From: Podila epigama
Taxonomy: Eukaryota > Mortierellomycota > Mortierellomycetes > Mortierellales > Mortierellaceae
Reading direction: 5' to 3'
Length of the DNA: 11,303 nt
NCBI GenBank assembly: GCA_015679605.1
Contig: JAAAVE010000982.1
Location: forward strand, 1 to 11,303
Positions 1 to 7,545 of this stretch are shown here, piece by piece; the first letter of the stretch is position 1, and each line of letters begins with the position of its first letter. The notes beneath the pieces were generated by a model. It had not been told where the DNA came from. It worked only from the letters and a program-made list of their open reading frames with translations, and ran no database searches. Both the position numbers and the translations under genes were made by a program.

Positions 1-174
1 CTGGTCATTCGTGTGATCCCGAGGAGGATTGCGCATGCCTTTGGCCTGACTTTGTCCTGCTTTTGATGCACTATTAAAGAAGGGGGCATCTTTGCCGATT
101 ATTTTTTTGCGCGTCAACCTCGGCTAAGGTCACATCCATTTTGCTCGCTTGAAGCTGTCTGCCTGTTGTCTATC
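1..174 (+). promoter_or_regulatory. Upstream/5' UTR region of the helicase gene
   Basis: This short leader has a T-run near 101-108 and stops in all frames. I see no clear TATA box. An upstream exon cannot be excluded because the window begins here. Confidence 0.4.
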
Positions 175-327
175 ATGGACCTGATGGCGCATGACACAAA
201 CAGCACTCTTGTGAACAACGTCAAGCCAAGTGCGGACGGTGTCCAGATCCAGCCGACTCTTCACCATCCATTCCTGCAGCAACAGCAACACCTGCCACAC
301 TATCAACACCAACACCAAATCCAGCAG

Positions 328-361
<34 letters not shown>

Positions 362-3300
362 CGCAGCAGCAGTACAATCACCTTCCAATGTTTCCGCGTC
401 ATACTCACAGTGCGCTGTCCGCACATGCTCGCCAAGGACTGCCTCACTACACCTCTTCAGGTGCCAGTTCGGGTCACCATACACCTGTCCATTCGCAGAG
501 CACCCCTATTATTGCCTTGGGAAGCGGCGGAGGTTCCGGCTCCATGGCTGGCCAGGGCTACATCCCCGCCCGTTTCTCTCGCACCCCAAGCCCTAGCCCA
601 AATCGGTCGCGAGCGCACTCACCCCCTGGTCTTGTCCATCCCGGAAACAGTTCCTTCTCTAGCGGCCGCGTTTCACCAGTAAGTGTACATCAAGGTTCCC
701 AGGCCCACTTTGACCCTGGTCTTCAAGATAGGACCGGTAACAGCAATAACAACAGTTACAACAACATTGCCAGTGTTAACAGGGACGGCGGCTCATTATC
801 ATCGATGAGTAATTATCAAAATCAGTTCACATCATACCACTCCGCCAATACCATTTCCACTGCAGACTTTTCTATCAAAGGCGAAGGCGGTCCTGGTCCC
901 AATACAAGTCAGAGTGCCCTCAACACGCCTCAGAGCATCTCAGGTCGATGGCCCGTCTTTCCACAGCAGTCCCAGCAGCAGCCTCTGTCCCTACAACTGC
1001 AACATCCTCAGTCCCAACCTCAGCCTCAGCATCAGCAATTTGTGCCGCAGCAGCAGCAACAGCAGCAGCACTTTGATCAAACACCTCTCAGTATCCCACA
1101 AACGCTGTTTATGGAGCACGTAGATTCGCCACATGCACCTGGCAACGGAATGAACACTGGGGGTGGGACCGGGTCTATTGGGCCTGGAGTTGGAAATAAC
1201 ACTGGAAACAATAGAGGTTCCCACTATGGGTCCTTTACATCATCCCCAGGACCACCGTTCTACCAGCAGCCATCACAGCTCGTTGGACGACCTTTGTCTA
1301 CCCAGATGACCCCTTTGGCACCACCCGTCGTGGCGCCTCAGCCTTCTAGACAGCGATCTCTCCATAGTCAAGGACAACTTCTCGCCAACCAAGGATACGC
1401 GCCAACTTTCAACCCTCAGCAGCACAATATGCAACAGCAACAGCAGTATCACCCTCAACAGGCTCAGAGAATAGCAAGTGATGCATCGCAACATGGTACT
1501 CCAACTGGCTTTAGAGCGCCACCTGCATTCGCACCACCCCCTCCACCCCCGCCTGTCAAGCGCCAAGACTCGGACGATAGCCAGTCGGGGGTGCTCAAGC
1601 TGCCTCCAGGGTACTTCCCCATTTACAATGGCAATGAATGGGTTCTGATTTCATATTCTGCAGCCACTGCTGCAGGCATCCCCATCCCAGCACCTCAGAG
1701 TAGCCCCTCGCATTCAGCCATGATGGACAGTAACTATGGTTCCTTGTCAAGGGCAAACTCGCCTCCGAACCAGGCGACTCTTCGACGCCAGGCAAGCGAG
1801 ATTGGACATGGTGCTAGGTATGGTACTGATATGCGGCGGACCGGATCCGAGTCGCGACGTGGGTCCCTTCCGTCATCCCTAAGCCGAGCTGAAAGCCCCA
1901 CGGAATTGAAATCAACCAAGAGTCCAGGGTCACCTAACTATCATAACAACGAGTCCTCGAGTGCTGTACAGGAAAACCTTGATTTTCTAGACCTACTACA
2001 GCGCTATGAGTACTTGAGCGCCTGGGCACGCCAAGGGAAATCCAAGACCCCGAGTGAGACTGGGAGCCCAATTGATGGAGGTGCGCAGAAGAGACAGGAG
2101 CCGTTTGAAAAGTCGTTGGTCCTAAAGGAGATTACAGAATGGATTGAGGAGCACAAAGACTATCTCTTGAGGGATAAGCAGGGCCTGTTTCTCCCTGCAC
2201 ACATTGACTTTGCCAATATCAACCCGAATGCAGAAAAGGTTATCAAGACCTTGAGGATTGAGAACCACAGCCCACGCATCATCCAGCTTCGGCCACTCCA
2301 AATAGTCCCCAATGCGTACGACCAGCTTGGACCTCTGCACAAAGAAACCATGATTGTCTACCCTGCGAATGGCACTGAACCCATGTTTGCCAACATTGAC
2401 ATTGGCTTGAAAACTGGATGTATGTACTCTATATATTATATATATGTGTGTGCGTTTTCATTCCTCCTCTTCCTTTCCTCCTTTCCCCCTGGTTGCAGCT
2501 TACTGACTGTTCTTCATTCTCCTTGTTTGCCCCTCTCGACCTTTGTAGCCAACCTTGGGTTCTTCTCGAGCTGGCTGTTGATTTTAGTGAACGAGTCTTC
2601 GCTCATCGGTAGAAAAATCACATGGCATGTGACCAACAACATTCAGAGCGACCGAGAGATGGATCCTTTCGCTAAATCGTACACACCCCAGTGGCTCCGG
2701 AATCTTAACACGGTCAAATCACGGATGGTGATCACTGGCGAGCAGGCTGCGACAATTGACTTTGGCAAATATTTAGAGGCAAATGATCATCCTTGCTACA
2801 AAAAACACAATGGCAAGTTCTCGCTCGAGCCGCCAAAAGTCGAGTCCTTGGAAGTCATTTTGCCTGGCCAGGTCAGCATCGATCTCTCTGCGGATACCTA
2901 CGCATCACGCTTTCATCCTTTACTTCGGGTGGAACAATACTTGGTCAACGAAGATGTTTCTACATACAATCTTTTTATGGTCGAGCTCAAAGTGGCTGAT
3001 GCGGCCGCTAACTACTTTCAGTTTCAGGTCAGTGGTCTCTCTGAGCAATGTCCCATGCTCCTTCGGGGAGACTCTGTGACCGTGCGCCAGGTAACCAATG
3101 GTGTCTTTTCCGGGATCGAATACCGGACGTTTGTGCATGGAACCAACAATCGAACAAATAGTGTGTACGTTCATTTGCCGATGGGAGCTCTTCCGTCCCT
3201 AGCCCAGGAGCGCTGGAATATCCAGTTTAAGGTCAGTAACTGGCGAATCAAGGAAATGTATAGAGCAGTGGGAGGTATCCAAGAGTTTCTTGGGTATCAT

Positions 3301-6019
3301 CCACGCGACCCAGCTCAGGACACGGGTGAAGATGGCGATGGCGACCGCAACTATTCTGCTCGCTCGTTTCTTTTCCCGACAATTCAGGACACCCGCCCAA
3401 AGACGAAGCTACCTAGCATCAGTCTCGGATTTGTGGATGCAACTTTGAATTGGGAACAAAAATCAGCCGTACAAAGCATTGTCAGAAATGAATATGGACC
3501 CATACCTTTTATTATATCAGGCCCACCTGGTAAGAAAAAGAGCTTAAATCAGTTTGAATGGATGTGTTTGAAGTTTTGCATCAAAATTCGATTTTTTTTT
3601 CTCGATTGGTCAATAACACTACTGTAATTGGCATTTAGGGACGGGCAAGACCAAAACACTTGCAGAAACCGCTCTCCAGATCCTGATGAACGATACCCAG
3701 TGCCACATCCTCATCACGGCGCCGTCCAACTCTGCATGCGACACATTGACTTTACGTCTTATCCCTTTTCTTGGAACTCAATATCTGTTCCGTCTGAATC
3801 ATCCATCGCGAACCTTTGCTGAGGTGCCCACTGCCATCATGCCTTACTGCTACGGTGAACTCCACTTTGATTTGCCTCCCTTGGACGAACTCTTACAGTT
3901 TAGGATCGTCATCTGCACTTGTGTGGATGCGGGTCTTTTGATCTCTGCAGGGGCGAGCAATCAAAGCCTTCGAGAATATTTTCCACACAAAGGCATTCCA
4001 TCTGACGACGAACCCCTTCGTTCGCATTGGACCCACTTGTTGATTGATGAGGTAGGACAGGCGATAGAGCCCGAGACTGATATTCCATTGCTCTGCATCT
4101 TGGATGAATGTGAGGAAGCGCCGCAAATTGTGCTCTGTGGAGACCACAACCAGCTTGGGCCGAAAACCTTCTTGCCTGAGCTTCAGCTTTCTTATTTGGA
4201 GAGGCTGGCCACAACTATACCTGTTTACCGTGACCACCCCCAGGGTCGGAGGTTTGTTCGAGCCAAGTCCCAGCAAGGATCGAAGGCGGTTCCGAGCGCA
4301 AAGGAAACTGCTATCTTGGAAAAGACTATACCAGCCTTTGCTAATCTGATTCAGAACTACCGCTCCCATCCCAAGATGTTGATGATGCCATCTGCCATGT
4401 TTTATAACGACACGCTGGTGGCTTCTGGTGAAACAAGCATCATCAACTCGATGCTTGGCCATGAGATTCTGCCCAATCCTGACTGCCCTATTGTGTTTGT
4501 GGGAGTCAACGGTATTGATACATCACACTTGGGCGAAGCTGTCTCCTGGAGAAACGAAACCGAGGCCGAGAAGGTTGCAGAAATCGTTGGTCGACTCGTA
4601 CATTTGGAAAATGACCAATACGATGCGGGTAAATACAAGGTCAAACTGTCGGACATTGGTGTCATCGCACCCTTTCGAGAGCAGGTCAAGCATATTCGAC
4701 AAATCTTGCGAGCGAATGGATTTGCTGGTGTCAATGTTGGAACTGTGGAGGTATTGTCCATCTTGCGAGCTTATTTTTTATTTTTTATTTTTCCTTCTTT
4801 TCCATTTGTTTCCGGTTTCCGTATTAGTGCGATGTAAAGTGTCTCACATGAATTGTAATTCTTCTCTTTCTCACATGTCCCTCTCTCACACATATACACT
4901 CACTTGATATTATATACTGTTTGGATGCAACAGGACTATCAAGGACAGGAATACAGGATTGTTCTTATTTCGACCACTCGTAGTCGCGTAAAGTACTTGG
5001 ATCAGGATGTGCGCCAAGGACTTGGCTTGGTCCACTTTAGGAAGCGGTTCAATGTAGCGATGACGCGTGCTCAGGCTATGATGGTGATTGTGGGCAATCC
5101 GGAGCTGCTTGTACTGGATGAGCATTGGGCAGAATACTTGCACTTTTGCTTGCGTAATGGTGCGTACACAGGATGTGCGCTACCTGACTCTATTTTGAAC
5201 ACGCATGTTGGCGCACAGGAGAATCCGTCTCTGATTAGTCGATTGGAGATGAATTCTATCGTATCCCAATTTGTAGGAAACCTTGATCGGGAACGTTGGC
5301 TTGGAGGGCGAACAGAGGTCGAGGAGGAAGGATTTATTGTCGTTCCTTCTGGCTCAGACTCTGAAAATGAGGAGGACGACCAAGAATCTGACGGACACGA
5401 AGAGGACGAATACGGAGAGGGTGAGAATGATGAAGATGGAGGGGAGTATGATGTGAACACGAGCTATCGTAGTGATCATATGGCGAGACAAATGTTGAAT
5501 GGTGGTGCAGGCGATGAGCATGGCGAAGAAGGGGAAGAAGATGACGGCACAAGGGATGCTATGGAGAAACTGGCACTGGGGTCGTTGAATATGGACGGGG
5601 ATACTCCTGTCATTTCTTCGTATTCACTTGCGTCAGGTCATATATCCCTAGGAGGGGATTCTACTAGCAACAGTGGCCGTAGCAGCGACAGCAATAACAA
5701 CAACATCACCAGCATCACCAACAGCAATAACAACAACAGCACCCTTAATCGTAACAACAAAATCACCAACAGTAACCATAACCATAACCATAACACCAAC
5801 ATGCGTCGTAATTACAGCAACAGCATCAGCACAAACGACTCGAGCGATGGCAGTTGGATCTATAGAAACCAACCTTTGGTACCTCAGACGTCACAGATTT
5901 TAGACTCGCCGAACCTGTGGCCTGCAAACACTCGCGAGTTTAAGCGAATGTCTGCCTCAAAACTTGTTCTGGAGCGCTCGTTTGACCCAAGTGAACAAGA
6001 CATCTTTGAGGATTCCTAA
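175..6019 (+). CDS. MOV10/SDE3-like superfamily 1 RNA helicase, four exons
   Basis: Exons join as 175-2419, 2549-3529, 3639-4750 and 4934-6019, giving 1807 residues. All SF1 (UPF1-like) motifs are visible: GPPGTGKT (about 1073-1080), TAPSNSA (Ia, about 1102), DEVGQAIEPE (II, 1212), GDHNQLGP (III, 1243), NYRSHP (IV, 1315), VNVGTVEDYQGQE (V, about 1440) and VAMTRAQ (VI, 1487). The tail RNGAYTGCALP closely resembles the MOV10 C-terminus, which points to MOV10/SDE3 rather than UPF1. About 600 disordered N-terminal residues carry poly-Q, Ser-Pro clusters and a seven-proline run; the C-terminus is acidic, then Asn/His-rich. The ATG at 175 is the first in frame after a TGA at 64 and has A at -3 and G at +4. 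Family members unwind RNA 5'-3' and act in RNA silencing and mRNP turnover; fungal SAD-3-type proteins are likely relatives. The silencing role here is inferred. Confidence 0.94.
322..372 (+). repeat. CAG/CAA polyglutamine tract
   Basis: Mixed CAG and CAA codons encode 13 consecutive glutamines, then Pro and three more Gln, near residues 50-66 of the helicase. The interrupted codon pattern suggests selection on the peptide rather than pure microsatellite slippage. The antisense strand reads as poly-Leu, a shadow. Confidence 0.9.
963..1071 (+). repeat. Second glutamine-rich coding tract
   Basis: A CAG/CAA/CCT-rich stretch encodes a Q/P/H-rich segment of the helicase N-terminal region, ending in a run of seven to eight glutamines. 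It is low-complexity disordered sequence of the kind linked to ribonucleoprotein condensation. Confidence 0.85.
2420..2548 (+). other. Helicase intron 1 (129 bp, no in-frame stop)
   Basis: The donor is GTATGT and the acceptor ends TTTGTAG; the intron is phase 1. Removing it joins residues reading GLKTG to SNLGFFSSW, which resembles the start of a beta-sandwich segment before the helicase core. The length is a multiple of three and the reading frame stays open, so splicing is inferred from splice signals and the odd hydrophobic, low-complexity translation. A second in-frame acceptor (TTTTAG, ending at 2587) would delete 13 residues including NLGFFSSW. Confidence 0.8.
3530..3638 (+). other. Helicase intron 2, splitting Walker A
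   Basis: The donor is GTAAGA and the acceptor is ATTTAG, phase 1. It falls inside the codon of the second glycine of GPPG-TGKT, so the ATP-binding loop exists only after splicing. If retained, translation stops at 3625-3627, before any catalytic motif is completed. Confidence 0.95.
4751..4933 (+). other. Helicase intron 3, splitting motif V
   Basis: The donor is GTATTG and the acceptor is CAACAG, phase 0. It separates GTVE from DYQGQE, which together make the family motif V. The intron is T-rich and contains stops in the helicase frame. The weaker donor is accepted because the joined motif is exact. Confidence 0.93.
5341..5820 (+). repeat. Acidic then Asn/His-rich C-terminal low-complexity region
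   Basis: This part of helicase exon 4 encodes a dense Asp/Glu/Gly block (about residues 1583-1650), then an Asn/Ser/Thr tract with NNNN runs and an alternating HNHNHN stretch (about 1693-1740). The AAC/AAT repeats look like expandable trinucleotides. The tract follows the last conserved MOV10-like residues and is probably a disordered tail. Confidence 0.85.
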
Positions 6020-6340
6020 TTTCTTAATTTCATTTCTCGGTTTATCCTGTGGGCAACCTTTTTTTTTTTCGTTTCTCTTTTTTTCTTTTTTCTTTTTTTT
6101 CTTGCACAACGAGGAGTACGCTTTGCTTTCAAGGTGGTGCAAGTTTTTTTTTGAAGTCTTTTTTTTTTTCAAACTCTTTTTTTTTTTTGGTTGAGACAGC
6201 AGCAGTGATGAATGATGGTGAACGATGCACAGGAGAACGGAAAACAAAGAAAGAAAGGACAAGTAAAAGAATTTTTAGTTGTAGATAATCATGAAGAGGA
6301 TTGTACACAAGGACACTATGAAAAAAGGGCGGACAACCAC
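6020..6340 (+). other. T-rich 3' flank of the helicase gene
   Basis: After the TAA at 6017-6019 the sequence has long T runs (about 6057-6111 and 6144-6188) broken by single C or G, then A/G-rich sequence. No AATAAA was seen. It probably holds the helicase 3' UTR and cleavage region. Translations here are low-complexity Phe/Lys shadows. It also holds no recognisable RPB8 first exon. Confidence 0.55.
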
Positions 6341-6347
6341 TCGACAC

Positions 6348-6372
6348 GATATATATACATACATATTTATAG
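6348..6372 (+). promoter_or_regulatory. TATA-like AT-rich stretch upstream of RPB8
   Basis: It contains TATATATA (6350-6357) and TATTTATA (6364-6371), about 185-205 bases before the first recognisable RPB8 exon. It could be the RPB8 core promoter, which would place transcription start near 6390-6410. It could equally be simple AT-rich intergenic sequence. Confidence 0.4.
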
Positions 6373-6505
6373 AGAGAGAAGACAGATAGTCATGAGGGAC
6401 CTGGGCGTTTACAAGTATCGAACGTGCAAACCAGGACAACACCAAGGACTCGCTTATTTCATTCACTTGCATAGAGAAAAAAAAACATTGTTCCTTATTA
6501 TTGAC

Positions 6506-6556
6506 TCCTTTTCTCTTCTCTCTCTCTCTCTCTCTTTTTCCCCCCATTTTCTTTAG
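6506..6556 (+). promoter_or_regulatory. Polypyrimidine tract and 3' splice acceptor of RPB8
   Basis: A CT repeat (about 6517-6535), T and C runs and TTTCTTTAG form a strong acceptor with AG at 6555-6556. TTGAC at 6501-6505 is a possible branch site. The conserved RPB8 sequence starts at this AG in the phase expected for splicing (a split Val codon), implying an upstream exon that I could not locate. Confidence 0.8.
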
Positions 6557-7145
6557 TGTCACGCATCAACGCCCGCAGTGAGAACTACGAGATGGAATTG
6601 ACATTGGATATCAACAATGAGTTGTACCCTCTCGAGATTGGCGAAAAATTTTCACTCGTCTTGGCGACTTCGCTTTCGTTGACGACCGCTGTTGGGAATG
6701 ATACTTCGGGCACACAAGAATCATGGCGCGAGAAGGTTGGGGGTGAAAGAACTCTTGCGGATGATTATGAGTATGTGATGTATGGCAAGGTTTACAAGTA
6801 TGATGAAGGTCAAGGAAGCAAAGTGTAAGTTTTTTCTTTTTGTTTTGTTTTTTTTTTTTTATGTACTGCTTGTGGAATTTTTTTTATTGTACAGTATGAG
6901 GAAAACTTCTCTTTTTTTTTCGGATGAAGACCAGAACGAATTTTTTTTACGCAACTATCCCGGCTACAAGAAGCATTCAATGGATATCTCCTTTGACAAA
7001 TTGACAAAGCCCGCAAATTGAAGATCAATCGACTTGAGGGAAAAAAAAGGAAAACAAAGGAAAAGAAAGACTTGGACAAAAGAAAATGTGCGAGATATAA
7101 GCAGGATCGAATTGATCTCAGTGTTGACAGAATAGACGAATTGGT

Positions 7146-7176
<31 letters not shown>

Positions 7177-7371
7177 AGAAAGAAAGAAAACGAGGAAAAC
7201 AATCCAACTCATGAAAGAATTGACATGCTGACCTTCTTCCCCCCTCCATTTTCTAAAACTAGTTCCGTGTACATCTCATATGGTGGACTTTTGATGTGCT
7301 TGGAGGGTGATTTCAGACATTTGCAAAACATCAGCTTGGGCGAGAACTTGTACCTGTTGATGCGCAAGTAG
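6557..7371 (+). CDS. RPB8: RNA polymerases I/II/III subunit RPABC3 (Rpb8), 5' exon not found
   Basis: Exons 6557-6824 and 7263-7371 give about 125 residues, starting VSRINARSENYEMELTLDIN and ending SYGGLLMCLEG...NLYLLMRK. Rpb8 landmarks are clear: VSRI after the N-terminal strand, LDIN, YPLE, ADDYEYVMYGKVYK, the invariant YGGLLM and the C-terminal LL(M/L)(R/K)K/R. Rpb8 is an OB-fold-like subunit shared by all three nuclear RNA polymerases, contacting the largest subunit. The usual length is about 145-150 residues, so roughly 20-25 N-terminal residues (the family LFEDIF...FDR segment) are missing. The exon opens in phase 1 directly after a strong acceptor, so an upstream exon is expected, but none is seen in 6020-6555. 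Either the exon lies beyond a long intron, or it has diverged, or this copy is broken. The downstream body has no stops or frameshifts. The neighbouring GH89 gene converges on it. Confidence 0.92.
6895..7021 (+). other. Candidate alternative terminal exon inside the RPB8 intron
   Basis: An internal acceptor TTGTACAG ends at 6894, giving a 70-bp intron with the same GTAAGT donor. The phase matches: GT plus T makes Val, followed by 41 residues (MRKTSLFFSDEDQ... to ...DKLTKPAN) and TGA at 7019-7021. No GT dinucleotide occurs inside, so it could only be a terminal exon. The codons look ordinary and coding-like. Use of it would replace the conserved Rpb8 C-terminus. I do not recognise the peptide; chance remains possible. 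Confidence 0.35.
7146..7172. repeat. CA dinucleotide microsatellite
   Basis: About 13 AC units lie in the RPB8 intron, followed directly by GAAA-rich sequence. Confidence 0.95.
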
Positions 7372-7545
7372 GAGGATTACAAAGAAAAACGATAAAGAAC
7401 TTTTAAGAAGAAAAAAAGAAAGAAAGATCGAGAAAATGAAAGAAGGAGGGACAATGTGAATGTAAAAGATGATAATGATACAATATTATATATATATTTT
7501 TTCATTTTAACGTGTAAATACAAAAAAGAAAAAAAGAAAAATGCA
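7372..7545. other. Convergent 3' interval between RPB8 and the GH89 gene
   Basis: 174 bp separate the two stop codons. It is A/G-rich on the RPB8 side and holds an AT run (about 7484-7498) in the middle. Both transcripts must end here or overlap. No AATAAA was recognised with certainty. Confidence 0.6.

Larger units (their letters stand above)
6825..7262 (+). other. Long RPB8 intron (438 bp)
   Basis: The donor is GTAAGT and the acceptor is CTAAAACTAG, phase 2. The join gives GSKV-SVYISYGG, matching Rpb8 proteins, so these splice sites are well supported. The other introns here are 109-189 bp. It contains T-rich sequence (6831-6860), a possible alternative exon (6895-7021), an A/G-rich block (7038-7087), a CA repeat and a pyrimidine tract near the acceptor. 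Confidence 0.88.

Noticed and set aside
166-174. Helicase start at a TTG upstream of the ATG
   Set aside because: A non-ATG start is not needed; ATG at 175 has a strong context.
130-484. Minus-strand open frames with long Leu or Ala/Val runs
   Set aside because: They are antisense readings of the CAG/CAA polyglutamine tract in the helicase.
3893-4462. 189-codon minus-strand open frame
   Set aside because: It lies fully over the helicase core exon, which has clear family motifs; no recognisable domain or splice context.
5648-5903. Overlapping Thr/Ile- and Val-rich frames on both strands
   Set aside because: They are shadows of the Asn-rich AAC/AAT repeat coding region of the helicase tail.
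5994-6019. Helicase C-terminal residues QDIFEDS, reminiscent of the Rpb8 N-terminal DIFE motif
   Set aside because: The frame ends in TAA straight after, no phase-1 donor is nearby, and the surrounding residues do not match Rpb8; judged coincidence.
6049-6288. Phe-rich frames on plus and Lys-rich on minus in the T-rich flank
   Set aside because: Homopolymer translation only; no coding signature.
6212-6556. 114-codon plus-strand open frame before RPB8
   Set aside because: It reads through AT repeats, A-runs and the CT tract and ends in the TAG of the splice acceptor. It has no Rpb8 N-terminal features, and I found no usable donor in phase 1 giving Rpb8-like sequence.
6844-6900. Retroelement poly(A) tail or transposon remnant as the cause of the long RPB8 intron
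   Set aside because: T- and A-rich blocks are present, but I found no target-site duplication, terminal repeat or element coding sequence.
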